From the NCBI RefSeq assembly GCF_000621725.1, contig NZ_JHXM01000018.1:34617-98616 (forward strand): a stretch of DNA of 64,000 nucleotides, read 5' to 3'. The stretch is from Xylanibacter brevis ATCC 19188. Its GTDB lineage: Bacteria > Bacteroidota > Bacteroidia > Bacteroidales > Bacteroidaceae. Below are positions 45,282 to 53,933 of this stretch, piece by piece; position 1 is the stretch's first letter, and each line of letters opens with the position of its first letter. Below the pieces are notes generated by a model. The model saw nothing but the letters and a program-made list of their open reading frames with translations, was not told the origin of the DNA and did not search any database. The translations under genes and the position numbers were made by a program.

Positions 45282-45314
45282 CTATAGTACCTATAGTTTC
45301 TATAGTATCTATAG
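45282..45314. repeat. 9-bp tandem repeat CTATAGNNN
   Basis: CTATAG begins at 45282, 45291, 45300 and 45309 (exact 9-bp period), just downstream of the amtB stop codon. Confidence 0.75.
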
Positions 45315-45316
45315 CA

Positions 45317-46570
45317 TTAGTTATAGCAGCACTCTCCGTGCTCGTAGATGTCCAGACCTTCTTCCTCGATGCGGGCATTCACGCGCAGACCGTGCAACTT
45401 CTTGATGCCGTAGAACAGGGCTACGCCGCAGGCAGCTGCCCAGAGGTCGATCACCAGTACACCGAATACCTGTGCACCCAGGAAACCGAATCCGTAACCG
45501 TAGAACAGACCGTTGGTGGTAGAGAACAAACCGGTCATCACTGTGCCGAGAATACCGCAAACACCGTGTACAGATGAAGCACCTACGGGATCGTCGATGT
45601 GAAGCTTGTGATCAATAAACTCGATGGCATAAACCAGGACAAGACCGCATACCAGACCGATGACTACTGCGCCCATGGGTGATACCAGGTCGCAACCAGC
45701 AGTGATACCTACCAAACCGGCCAGTACGCCGTTCAGTGTCAGTGAGAGTGAGGGCTTGCCATACTTAAACCAGGTCAGGAACATCGTGCTCATACCACCG
45801 GCAACAGCAGCCAGGTTGGTGGTCAGGAATACATGTGAGATAGCTACACGGTTCACCTCACCACTGGCAGCCAGCTGAGAACCGGGGTTGAAGCCAAACC
45901 ATCCCAACCAAAGGATGAAGACACCCAGAGCAGCCATAGCTAGGTTGTGACCGGGGATAGCACGGCTCATGCCTTCCTTGGTGTACTTACCAATGCGGGG
46001 ACCCAGTGCGAGGGCACCAATCAGAGCCAGCACACCACCTACGCTGTGTACGATGGCAGAACCTGCAAAGTCATGGAACACATCGCCAAAGACGCTCATC
46101 ATAAAGCCGTCGGCAGCATCGCTGCACAGCCAGCCGCCACCCCATGTCCAGTGACCTTCGATGGGATAGATGAAGAGTGAAATCACAGCGCTGTAGATCA
46201 AGTACATAGAGAACTTGGTGCGCTCGGCCATGGCACCACTAACGATGGTGGCTGAGGTGGCGCAGAACACGGTCTCGAAAATCAGGAATCCCTCTACGGG
46301 CAGATCGCCACTGTAGAAAGACAGGTCGCCCCAGTTGGGCATACCGATAAAGCCAGCACCGTCGCTGCCAAACATAAATCCAAAGCCTAGGAAGAAGAAC
46401 AGCAGTGAACCGAACATAAAGTCCACAAAGTTCTTCATCAATATATTTGCTGTGTTCTTACCTCGTGTAAAACCCGCTTCGCACAGCGCAAAACCTGGTT
46501 GCATCCAGAATACTAACATGGCTGCCAATAGCATCCATACGGTATCAAGTGAAAAAGCAATTTCGTTCAT
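45317..46570 (-). CDS. amtB: ammonium transporter
   Basis: The product has 417 aa and 11-12 membrane helices. AmtB trimers conduct ammonium across the inner membrane. Family features are the start 'WMLLAAMLVFWMQPGFALCEAGF', the twin-histidine region (FHDFAGSAIVHSVGG and IDDPVGASSVHGVCG) and GHNLAMAALGVFILWLGWFGFNPG. It is preceded 20 bp upstream by glnK, the PII protein that blocks the channel under nitrogen sufficiency. Confidence 0.96.
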   Translation of the reverse strand: MNEIAFSLDTVWMLLAAMLVFWMQPGFALCEAGFTRGKNTANILMKNFVDFMFGSLLFFFLGFGFMFGSDGAGFIGMPNWGDLSFYSGDLPVEGFLIFETVFCATSATIVSGAMAERTKFSMYLIYSAVISLFIYPIEGHWTWGGGWLCSDAADGFMMSVFGDVFHDFAGSAIVHSVGGVLALIGALALGPRIGKYTKEGMSRAIPGHNLAMAALGVFILWLGWFGFNPGSQLAASGEVNRVAISHVFLTTNLAAVAGGMSTMFLTWFKYGKPSLSLTLNGVLAGLVGITAGCDLVSPMGAVVIGLVCGLVLVYAIEFIDHKLHIDDPVGASSVHGVCGILGTVMTGLFSTTNGLFYGYGFGFLGAQVFGVLVIDLWAAACGVALFYGIKKLHGLRVNARIEEEGLDIYEHGECCYN

Positions 46571-46590
46571 AGTTGTAATCTCCTTCTTTT

Positions 46591-46938
46591 TTATTTCTTA
46601 TCTCTCAGCACCGTGTCGCCGTTCTCGCCTGTACGGATGCTCCATGTGTCTAGTACTTCGCTGACGAAGATGCGCCCATCGCCCACTTCTCCTGTGTGAG
46701 CTACCTGCAGAATCACCTTGACTGTGGGGGCTACGAATTGGTCGCGACAAACAATGGTCAGTGCTACGCGCTCAATCACGTCTGTTGAATACTGTACGCC
46801 GCGGTAGATGCGCTCCTCTCGACTTTGACCGATGCCGTGCACGTTGTGGTACTCAAACCAGTCAATGTCCGATTGTAGCAGCGCCTCTTTCACGTCGTCG
46901 AACTTCGTCTTGCGGATAATTGCTTCAATCCTTTTCAT
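46591..46938 (-). CDS. glnK: PII nitrogen-regulatory protein
   Basis: The product has 115 aa. PII fold with MKRIEAIIRKTKFDDVKEAL, the T-loop GIGQSREERIYRGVQYST and the C-terminal signature HTGEVGDGRIFV. Tyr50 aligns with the uridylylated Tyr51 of Escherichia coli GlnB, though the preceding loop differs from the usual GRQKG(H)T, so modification is not certain. It is cotranscribed with amtB and probably binds its cytoplasmic face. Confidence 0.93.
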   Translation of the reverse strand: MKRIEAIIRKTKFDDVKEALLQSDIDWFEYHNVHGIGQSREERIYRGVQYSTDVIERVALTIVCRDQFVAPTVKVILQVAHTGEVGDGRIFVSEVLDTWSIRTGENGDTVLRDKK

Positions 46939-47015
46939 AACTCAATTCTTTTTTACCTTATTAGTTAATAACTAGTCCCCGCTTTCAGGGATTACAATAT
47001 GAAAGCTTTCGGGTG

Positions 47016-47023
47016 CAAAATTA
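47016..47023 (-). promoter_or_regulatory. -7 element of glnK-amtB
   Basis: Minus strand TAATTTTG; no clear -33, as expected of a nitrogen-regulated activator-dependent promoter. Confidence 0.45.
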
Positions 47024-47172
47024 ATCCATTTTGACAGAATCTTCACGTTCTTTTATTCAAATTGAATCTTCGTTTTAATATTCTGTTGCAAACCGAAAGC
47101 AAAACAATTAAAACTACTTTCGATTTGTTATTATTTTGCGATTATTACTTATAGTTTGTTGTATGATACAGT

Positions 47173-47209
47173 AAAACGCCGTGAATAGGGTTTCTATTCA
47201 CGGCGTTTT
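47173..47209 (-). terminator. terminator of proBA
   Basis: AAAACGCCGTGAATAG / CTATTCACGGCGTTTT, a perfect 16-bp stem with loop GGTTT and T-runs either side. Confidence 0.85.
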
Positions 47210-47243
47210 GCTTGGCAAAAGCGGCATTTAGCGCCTAAAAGTT

Positions 47244-47270
47244 CCTCCCCTCGGGGAGGTTAGGTGGGGG
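47244..47270. repeat. REP-like palindrome downstream of proA
   Basis: CCTCCCC-TC-GGGGAGG then TTAGGTGGGGG; one of the CCTCCC...GGGAGG family scattered in the window. Confidence 0.65.
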
Positions 47271-47275
47271 TATCC

Positions 47276-48463
47276 TCACGCTCTCACTTGTCCTTCACCT
47301 TCAATCAACCACTTATAGGTGGTGATCTCTTCCAGGGCCATGGGGCCGCGTGGACCGAGTTTCTGGGTCGAGATGCCTATCTCTGCGCCTAGTCCAAACT
47401 GGGCACCATCGGTGAACGAGGTCGGTGCATTCCAATAGACACAGGCGGCATCCACGTGCGACTGGAAGATGCGGGCGGTCTGTTCGTTCATGGTGATGAT
47501 GCTCTCGCTGTGTCCGCTGCCGTGCTGGTCGATGTGTGCCAGTGCCTCTTCCAGTGAGGCTACGGTGACGACATTCATTTTGTAGTCCATGAACTCCGTG
47601 TCGTACAGACTCTCATCGTTATAGTAGAAGGTCACCTTCCCCTGCATTGGAGCCAGCAGTTGGGGGATGTCGGCCTCACGGTCCTTGTGGACAAGTAGTG
47701 TGTCGAGTGCATTGCATACGCTGACGCGCCGTGTCTTGGCATTACATATAATATTGCGGCCCATCTCCAAGTCACCCTCCTTGTCAAAGTACGTGTGTAC
47801 CACGCCGGCACCCGTCTCAATCACCGGCACACGAGCTGTGTCGCGCACAAAGTCGATGAGCTTGCGTCCGCCGCGCGGTATGCACAGGTCTATGTAACCC
47901 ACGGCGTTGAGCATCTCGCCAGTAGCCTCGTGGGTGGCAGGCAGCAGCGCCACCACATCCTTCGAGATGCCTTGCTGCTCCAGCACTTCGTGGATCAGAG
48001 CCACCTCTTCGCGGTTGCTGCAGTCGGCATCCTTGCCGCCTTTCAGCACGCAGGCATTACCACTCTTGAAACAAAGTGAAAACACATCGAACGTCACGTT
48101 AGGGCGCGCCTCATAGATCATGCCAATCACGCCGAAAGGCACAGACACACGGCACAGACGCAGTCCGTTGGGCAACGTCTTCGCTTTGGTCACATGTCCC
48201 AGTGGTGATGGCAGCGAGGCCACATTGCGCATGTCGGCAGCAATGCCCTCCAGGCGGCTCTCCGTCAGTTGCAGACGGTCGTAGAGCGGGTTCGTCTTCT
48301 CCATCTTGGCCAGGTCCTGAGCGTTGGCATCGAGGATGCGCTGCTGCTGTTGCATGATGGCCTGGCTGACGGCCAGCAATATCTCGTTACGTTGTTCGTC
48401 GGTGAGCAGGCTCAGTCGTTTGCTGGCTTGCTTCACGCGTTTGAAAGTATCAGTGAGTTGCAT
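47276..48463 (-). CDS. proA: glutamate-5-semialdehyde dehydrogenase (gamma-glutamyl phosphate reductase)
   Basis: The product has 395 aa. It reduces gamma-glutamyl phosphate with NADPH in proline synthesis. Motifs are [19 protein letters not shown] and [15 protein letters not shown]. The expected active-site cysteine follows the '[17 protein letters not shown]' segment (Cys in VSVCNA). It overlaps the proB stop by 14 bp. Confidence 0.94.
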   Translation of the reverse strand: MQLTDTFKRVKQASKRLSLLTDEQRNEILLAVSQAIMQQQQRILDANAQDLAKMEKTNPLYDRLQLTESRLEGIAADMRNVASLPSPLGHVTKAKTLPNGLRLCRVSVPFGVIGMIYEARPNVTFDVFSLCFKSGNACVLKGGKDADCSNREEVALIHEVLEQQGISKDVVALLPATHEATGEMLNAVGYIDLCIPRGGRKLIDFVRDTARVPVIETGAGVVHTYFDKEGDLEMGRNIICNAKTRRVSVCNALDTLLVHKDREADIPQLLAPMQGKVTFYYNDESLYDTEFMDYKMNVVTVASLEEALAHIDQHGSGHSESIITMNEQTARIFQSHVDAACVYWNAPTSFTDGAQFGLGAEIGISTQKLGPRGPMALEEITTYKWLIEGEGQVRA

Positions 48464-49229
48464 GTACTAAGAATTCTGTGTGAGGGGTGTGGATTGGATC
48501 TTCTATGAGGTTGATGAGGACATTGTCGCGCTTGCCATTGGCAATGATCACGCGTATGCCTGCAGCCTGAATCTTTGATGCCGTGGCATATTTCGACTGC
48601 ATACCGCCGCGTCCGGCCGAGCTCTTCTCCGTCTGGATATACTGCGAGAGGTCGCTGCCTGGAGCCACCTCCTTGATCAGTTGCGACTGTGGGTCTGCGG
48701 GGTTGCCGGTGTAGATGCCGTCGATGTTAGACAGCAGAATCAGTGTGTCTGCCTCCATCATCTGGGCGATGAGGCCAGATAGTTCATCGTTATCGGTGAA
48801 CATCAGCTCGGTGACGCTCACGGTGTCGTTCTCGTTGACAATAGGCAGCACGCCGTTCTCCAGCATCACGCGCATACAGGCCTGCTGGTTCTTGTACTGT
48901 TCGCCTGGGCTGAAGTTCTCTTTCATCGTCAGCACCTGTCCTACATGAATATGGTATTCGCGAAACAGGTCGTAGTACAGACCTATCAGCTTGGCTTGTC
49001 CTAATGCCGAAAACAACTGGCGCTGCTCCACTGAGTCCAGCTCGTGGGTGGCCTTCAGCTCTCGACGTCCACAGGCCACGGCTCCCGACGATACCAGTAT
49101 CACCTCGAAGTCCTGCTGTCGCAGCCAGGCTATCTGGTCCACCAGTGCCGACATGCGTGTCACGTCGAGGCGCCCATCGGTGCGTGTCAGGGCGTTCGAT
49201 CCCACTTTGATAACGATTCTTCTCTTCAT
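48450..49229 (-). CDS. proB: glutamate 5-kinase, without PUA domain
   Basis: The product has 259 aa, first enzyme of proline synthesis, phosphorylating glutamate. The amino-acid-kinase fold has [11 protein letters not shown] at the start, [20 protein letters not shown] (residues 142-148), DNDELSG and [16 protein letters not shown]. It lacks the C-terminal PUA domain of the E. coli enzyme (367 aa), a known short form. It overlaps proA, so both are translated together. A -7 element (TAAATTTG, 49275-49268) precedes it. Confidence 0.94.
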   Translation of the reverse strand: MKRRIVIKVGSNALTRTDGRLDVTRMSALVDQIAWLRQQDFEVILVSSGAVACGRRELKATHELDSVEQRQLFSALGQAKLIGLYYDLFREYHIHVGQVLTMKENFSPGEQYKNQQACMRVMLENGVLPIVNENDTVSVTELMFTDNDELSGLIAQMMEADTLILLSNIDGIYTGNPADPQSQLIKEVAPGSDLSQYIQTEKSSAGRGGMQSKYATASKIQAAGIRVIIANGKRDNVLINLIEDPIHTPHTEFLVHATH

Positions 49230-49267
49230 TGTGTATCCTTTTTCTCAATAAAAATAACAATCTGCTG

Positions 49268-49275
49268 CAAATTTA
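49268..49275 (-). promoter_or_regulatory. -7 element of proBA
   Basis: Minus strand TAAATTTG; it lies 13 bp from the divergent -7 element of the symporter gene (49289-49296). Confidence 0.5.
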
Positions 49276-49288
49276 CGAATAATATTTG

Positions 49289-49296
49289 TAATTTTG
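49289..49296 (+). promoter_or_regulatory. -7 element of the AGCS symporter gene
   Basis: TAATTTTG, 41 nt before the ATG; divergent from proBA. Confidence 0.5.
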
Positions 49297-49337
49297 CAGC
49301 CTAAAACGGAAAAAATAAGCAAATACGTAAAATTCTA

Positions 49338-50741
49338 ATGGATATAAATCAGCTGATCACTCAGGTTAACGATGCCCTTTGGACTTATGTGTTGATAGGT
49401 GCCCTGGTGGGCTGTGGATTGTGGTTCACGTGGCGCACGCGTTTTGTGCAGTTTCGCATGCTGGGCGAGATGATACGCCTGCTCACCGAATCTGCTGTCG
49501 ATACGACGCGTGGCGTGAAGCATATTTCTTCTTTTCAGGCCTTTGCCGTGTCGGTGGCCACACGTGTAGGTACGGGCAACCTGGCCGGTGTGGCCTCTGC
49601 CATTGCCATTGGTGGCCCCGGTGCCGTGTTCTGGATGTGGGTGATAGCACTCGTCGGATCGGCCACGGCTTTCGTGGAATCAACACTGGCCCAGTTGTTC
49701 AAGCAAAAACACAAAGACTCTTTTATAGGCGGACCGGCCTATTATATCCAGCGCGGTCTGCATCAGCGGTGGATGGCCATCACCTTTGCCGTGCTGATCA
49801 CGTGTCAGTTTGGCCTTTCCAACAATTCCATACAGTCCAATACCATCTGTGGCGCCATGCAGGAAGCCTTCGGATGGTCGCCCGTTTGGGTCGGTCTTGC
49901 CTTGTCGTTGATGGCCTTGCTCATTGTCTTTGGTGGCATCCAGCGCATTGCAAAGGTCAGTTCGGTCTTGGTTCCAGTGATGGCCATTGGCTATGTGGCC
50001 TTGGCTGTCTTTATCATTCTGGCCAATATTGAGAAGATTCCCGTTGTTATGAAGGTGATACTGTCGGATGCCTTTGGCATTCATCAGGTAGCTGGCGGTG
50101 GTATCGGAGCCACGATTATGTATGGTGTCAAGCGAGGCCTCTTTTCCAACGAGGCCGGTGAGGGTAGTGCACCTAATGTGGCAGCCACGGCAGCCACGAG
50201 CCATCCCGTCAAGCAAGGACTGATACAGGCGCTGGGTGTGTTCACCGACACGCTGCTGGTATGCTCGTGCACCGCTTTTATCATACTGATCAGTGGTCTT
50301 TATCGCGACCCCGAACTGAATGGCATTGCCCTGACGCAGTCGGCTCTGCAGTCGGAGGTGGGCAGCGCAGGTCCTGTCTTTGTGGCGGTAGCCATCTTCC
50401 TGTTTGCCTTCTCCAGTATCATCGGTAATTATTATTATGGTGAAGCCAATATCCGTTTCATCACGAACGATACCAAGGTGATGGCCCTCTATCGCATTTT
50501 CTCAGGTGGTGTGATGGTGATCTTCGGTGCCCTGGCCAGTTTCGAACTGGTATGGAACATCGTTGATTTCTTTATGGCCTTCCTGACGTTTTGCAACCTC
50601 GTGGCCATTGTTCTGCTCGGCCGCTACGTGTTCCGCCTCCTCGATGACTATCGCAGTCAGAAGCGACGCGGCATCAAGGAACCGGTGTTCCACCGCAGTC
50701 AGATTCCTGAGTTGGAACACGAACTCGAGTGTTGGGAATAA
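49338..50741 (+). CDS. alanine/glycine:cation symporter (AGCS) family protein
   Basis: The product has 467 aa with about 11 membrane segments. AGCS hallmarks are RVGTGNLAGVASAIAIGGPG and ALVGSATAFVESTLAQLFK. Later come GPAYYIQRG, RGLFSNEAGEGSAPNVAATA and FAFSSIIGNYYYGEANIRF. It takes up alanine or glycine, usually with Na+. It is divergent from proBA and ends at a bidirectional terminator. The C-terminal tail is short and charged. Confidence 0.93.
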   Translation: MDINQLITQVNDALWTYVLIGALVGCGLWFTWRTRFVQFRMLGEMIRLLTESAVDTTRGVKHISSFQAFAVSVATRVGTGNLAGVASAIAIGGPGAVFWMWVIALVGSATAFVESTLAQLFKQKHKDSFIGGPAYYIQRGLHQRWMAITFAVLITCQFGLSNNSIQSNTICGAMQEAFGWSPVWVGLALSLMALLIVFGGIQRIAKVSSVLVPVMAIGYVALAVFIILANIEKIPVVMKVILSDAFGIHQVAGGGIGATIMYGVKRGLFSNEAGEGSAPNVAATAATSHPVKQGLIQALGVFTDTLLVCSCTAFIILISGLYRDPELNGIALTQSALQSEVGSAGPVFVAVAIFLFAFSSIIGNYYYGEANIRFITNDTKVMALYRIFSGGVMVIFGALASFELVWNIVDFFMAFLTFCNLVAIVLLGRYVFRLLDDYRSQKRRGIKEPVFHRSQIPELEHELECWE

Positions 50742-50772
50742 AAAAATGGGAACCGCGATGGTTCCCATTTTT
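50742..50772. terminator. bidirectional terminator AGCS / acyl-CoA synthetase
   Basis: AAAAATGGGAACC / GGTTCCCATTTTT, 13-bp stem, loop GCGAT, between convergent genes. Confidence 0.85.
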
Positions 50773-50786
50773 ATTGATGGTTACTG

Positions 50787-52454
50787 TTATTTCTCAGCGT
50801 CTTTCTTTCTGATCTCTACGCGGCGTATCTTACCAGAGATGGTCTTGGGCAACTCATCCACAAACTCCACGATACGGGGATATTTGTAGGGAGCGGTCTC
50901 CTTCTTGACGTGCTGTTGCAACTCCTTCACCAGGTCGTCGCCAGCCTTGTCCTTCCATTCCTTGCCCAGCACCACGGTGGCCTTTACCACCATACCGCGG
51001 ATATCGTCGGGCACACCGGTGATGGCACACTCAACCACGGCGGGGTGGGTCATCAGGGCGCTCTCTACCTCGAACGGACCAATGCGGTAACCACTCGACT
51101 TGATGACGTCGTCGATACGTCCCTCAAACCAGTAGTAGCCGTCCTCATCGCGCCATGCCATGTCGCCCGTGTGATAGATACCGTCGTGCCACGCCTCGCG
51201 GGTCTTCTCCTCATCGCGGTAGTAACCCTTGAACAGTCCCACAGGCTTCTTGTCGCCTACGCGAACCACAATCTCGCCCTTTTCACCGTCCTCACATGGT
51301 GTGCCATCGGCACGCAGCAAGTCGATGTTGTACTGAGCATTGGGAATACCCATTGAACCAGGTTTCGGCGTCATCCAGGGGAAGGTACCCAGAGTCATCG
51401 TGGTCTCCGTCTGACCGAAGCCTTCCATCATGCGGATGCCCGTCTTCTCGTAGAACTTATCATATACTGCGGGGTTCAGTGCTTCGCCTGCGGTGGTGCA
51501 GTATTGCAATGAGCTGAGGTCATACTTCGACAGGTCCTCGCGAATCATGAAGCGGTAGATGGTGGGAGGTGCACAGAAACTGGTCACCTTGTATTTCTCC
51601 ATCTGGCGCAACAGCGTGTCGGCATTGAACTTCTCGTGGTCGAACACGAAGACCGTAGCGCCAGCAAACCACTGTCCGTAGAACTTGCCCCATACGGCCT
51701 TGCCCCAGCCCGTGTCAGCTACAGTCAGGTGGAGCGAGCCTTCGTGCAGGTTGTGCCAGAACACACCTGTTGTCAGATGGCCCATGGCGTAGAGGTAGTC
51801 GTGTGCCACCATCTTTGGTTCGCCGCTGGTACCGCTGGTGAAGTACATGATCATCGTGTCCTCGTTGTTGTTGACGAAGGCCGGACGCTCGAACTTAGGC
51901 GCCTTCACCACCTCCGACTGGTAGTCGCGGAAGCCTTCGGGGATGGGTTTGCCGTGATCGGTGATGGTGATGTATTCCTTCACAGAAGGACTCTCGGGCA
52001 TAGCCAGACGAATCTGTTCGCAGACATAAGGATCGTCCACGCAGATGATCGACTTGATCGAAGCGCGGGTGTTGCGATACACAATGTCGTGCTTGGTCAG
52101 CATGTGGGTGGCGGGAATCACCACGGCACCAATCTTACACAGTGCCAGCATCACAATCCACCACTCATAGCGGCGCTTCAGTATCAGCATCACGGGGTCG
52201 CCCTTGCCGATGCCCAGCGACTGCAGATAGCTGGCAGCCTGGTCGCTCTGCTCTTTCAGGTCGGCATATGTGGCGCGAATCTCTTCGCCCTGGTCGTTGG
52301 TCCACAGCAGTGCCAGTTTGTTGGGCGCCTCTGCAGCCCATGCGTCCATCACGTCGTAGGCAAAGTTGAAGTGCTCGGGTATGATGAACTCTAAGTTTTT
52401 ATTGTAATCCTCTACAGACTCAAAGTGAGTTTGCTTTAAAAATCTCTCTACCAT
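50787..52454 (-). CDS. AMP-forming acyl-CoA synthetase (medium-chain/ACSM-like)
   Basis: The product has 555 aa, an ANL-superfamily adenylating enzyme. Motifs in order are the P-loop YFTSGTSGEPKMVAH, the A5 motif EGFGQTETT, HTGDMAWRDEDGYYWFEGR, DDVIKSSGYRIGPFEVE, and the C-terminal catalytic lysine in PKTISGKIRR. It links a carboxylic acid to CoA; substrate is probably a short- to medium-chain or aromatic acid, not decided by sequence. It follows an XRE-cupin regulator by 31 bp, a very common Bacteroidales pair. Confidence 0.9.
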   Translation of the reverse strand: MVERFLKQTHFESVEDYNKNLEFIIPEHFNFAYDVMDAWAAEAPNKLALLWTNDQGEEIRATYADLKEQSDQAASYLQSLGIGKGDPVMLILKRRYEWWIVMLALCKIGAVVIPATHMLTKHDIVYRNTRASIKSIICVDDPYVCEQIRLAMPESPSVKEYITITDHGKPIPEGFRDYQSEVVKAPKFERPAFVNNNEDTMIMYFTSGTSGEPKMVAHDYLYAMGHLTTGVFWHNLHEGSLHLTVADTGWGKAVWGKFYGQWFAGATVFVFDHEKFNADTLLRQMEKYKVTSFCAPPTIYRFMIREDLSKYDLSSLQYCTTAGEALNPAVYDKFYEKTGIRMMEGFGQTETTMTLGTFPWMTPKPGSMGIPNAQYNIDLLRADGTPCEDGEKGEIVVRVGDKKPVGLFKGYYRDEEKTREAWHDGIYHTGDMAWRDEDGYYWFEGRIDDVIKSSGYRIGPFEVESALMTHPAVVECAITGVPDDIRGMVVKATVVLGKEWKDKAGDDLVKELQQHVKKETAPYKYPRIVEFVDELPKTISGKIRRVEIRKKDAEK

Positions 52455-52485
52455 ATTTCTTTTGCGTTTTGTGTTTTCCTTCCTC

Positions 52486-53043
52486 TTATTCTACTGTGAA
52501 TGCCAGGAATTTTACTGCTTTGTCGCCAACGGCCAGCATGCCGTGAGGCTTTGTTGCATCAAAGTAGATGCTGTCACCCTCTTCCAGAATGATGGTCTTG
52601 CCGGCAATATACAGTTCCATCTTGCCCTCCAGCACCAGGTTGAACTCCTGTCCGGGGTGACTGTTCTTGTAGATGGTGCGTGCACCGGGCTTGGGCTCCA
52701 CGGTGACCACGAAGACGTCGGCCTTGTGACCCACAAAACCGCCTACCAGCGACTGGTATTTATAAGCCTTCGTGCGCTCAATGCTCATGCCCTGTCCCTT
52801 ACGTGTCACGTAGTATGAGGTCATGTGGGGAGCCTCGGCAAAGATCAGCTCCTCGGTAGATACGCCATACTTATGGGCAATCTTCATCAGGTTTGAAATG
52901 GTAATATCCATCTCGCCCTTCTCTATCTTTTCGTATTTTGCTGTGTCGATGCCAATGGTCTCGGCCATCTCGCTGACGGGAATGTCAAGCACGTCGCGCA
53001 GTCCGCGCAGACGCTCACCAATCTGTTTTAGTTGTTCGTCCAT
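52486..53043 (-). CDS. XRE-family regulator with cupin domain
   Basis: The product has 185 aa. The N-terminal XRE helix-turn-helix (about residues 8-62, RLRGLRDVLDIPVSEMAETI, TISNLMKIAHKYGV) is followed by a C-terminal cupin (about 110-180, SHPGQEFNLVLEGKMELYI, EEGDSIYFDATKPHGM). It is cytoplasmic and may sense a small ligand in the cupin. Target is most likely the acyl-CoA synthetase operon it heads. The upstream region is a REP-like inverted repeat. Confidence 0.88.
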   Translation of the reverse strand: MDEQLKQIGERLRGLRDVLDIPVSEMAETIGIDTAKYEKIEKGEMDITISNLMKIAHKYGVSTEELIFAEAPHMTSYYVTRKGQGMSIERTKAYKYQSLVGGFVGHKADVFVVTVEPKPGARTIYKNSHPGQEFNLVLEGKMELYIAGKTIILEEGDSIYFDATKPHGMLAVGDKAVKFLAFTVE

Positions 53044-53048
53044 ATATA

Positions 53049-53162
53049 AGCCCCCTAAGTTAGGGGGATGGGGGTCTGAACAAGCGTTTATCAGTCCCTT
53101 TATTATGTTGTTATGGAGGTCTGCGCTTGTTCAGACCCCTGTTGTCCCCTAACTTAGGGGAC
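53049..53162. repeat. 114-bp REP-like inverted-repeat element between proC and the XRE gene
   Basis: Left arm CCCCCTAAGTTAGGGGG then GGGGGTCTGAACAAGCG (53051-53086). Right arm CGCTTGTTCAGACCCC then CCCCTAACTTAGGGG (53124-53160). The arms are inverted copies about 37 bp apart, and the element abuts the proC stop codon and lies 5 bp before the XRE start. Confidence 0.8.
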
Positions 53163-53933
53163 TCAAACTCCTGCTTTCAATCCACGAATCACGGCCGATG
53201 TGAATCCAGCATGCTCCATCTCGTTGAGGCCCTTGATGGTCAGTCCGCCAGGCGTGGTCACCAAGTCGATGGCAGCCTCGGGGTGCATGCCGTTGGCCTG
53301 TAGCAGTTTCACGGCGCCCAGCATGGTCTGCATCACGATCTCCTTTGCATGGTCGGCCTTGAAGCCCAGCTCCACACCACCTTCCGAGGCAGCGCGGATG
53401 TAGCGCATGGCATAGGCAATGCCGCAAGAGGCCAGTGTAGTGCCTGCAGCCAGGTGCTGCTCGTCGGTCATCAGCGTGTTGCCCATGGCGTCGAAGATGT
53501 CCTTCACGGTCTTGGTGTGCGAGGCGTCGCCAGCAGCAGCCACCAGGAAGGTCATCGAGGCCAGCTCAGCAATAGCGATGTTGGGGATGCAGAGGAACAA
53601 AGGCATGTCGATGCCAATCCACTCCTGTATCTTTGCTGAGGGCACACCGGCGGCGATGACTACCAGAATCTTCTCTGCCGTCAGTGAGGGGGCGATGCCT
53701 TTCAGCACCTGCTCCACAAGCCAAGGCTTTACAAACACCATCACCACGTCGGCCTCGGCTGCAGCCTTCGCATTGTCGGTGGTCACGTTGATGCCCTGTG
53801 CCGAGAATTTATTCAGTACGGCCTCTGAGGGGTCGCTCACGGTAATGTTCTTATTGTCGAAGTAGTCGGCCTTTATCATGCCTTCTACGGTGGCGCCACC
53901 CATGGCGCCAGCACCTATAACTGCTATTTTCAT
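53163..53933 (-). CDS. proC: pyrroline-5-carboxylate reductase
   Basis: The product has 256 aa, final enzyme of proline synthesis. The Rossmann loop is AVIGAGAMGGATV, and the conserved late helix 'TTLASCGIAYAMRYIRA' and 'DLVTTPGGLTIKGL' are typical. It overlaps argD by 4 bp, so proline and arginine genes share an operon; P5C reductase also meets ornithine-derived P5C in some pathways. Confidence 0.94.
   Translation of the reverse strand: MKIAVIGAGAMGGATVEGMIKADYFDNKNITVSDPSEAVLNKFSAQGINVTTDNAKAAAEADVVMVFVKPWLVEQVLKGIAPSLTAEKILVVIAAGVPSAKIQEWIGIDMPLFLCIPNIAIAELASMTFLVAAAGDASHTKTVKDIFDAMGNTLMTDEQHLAAGTTLASCGIAYAMRYIRAASEGGVELGFKADHAKEIVMQTMLGAVKLLQANGMHPEAAIDLVTTPGGLTIKGLNEMEHAGFTSAVIRGLKAGV

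Larger units (their letters stand above)
46939..47275. other. 337-bp intergenic region glnK/proA
   Basis: It holds the glnK -7 element TAATTTTG (47023-47016, minus), a strong proBA terminator (47173-47209) and a REP-like palindrome (47244-47270) that abuts the proA stop. No gene is seen. Confidence 0.75.
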
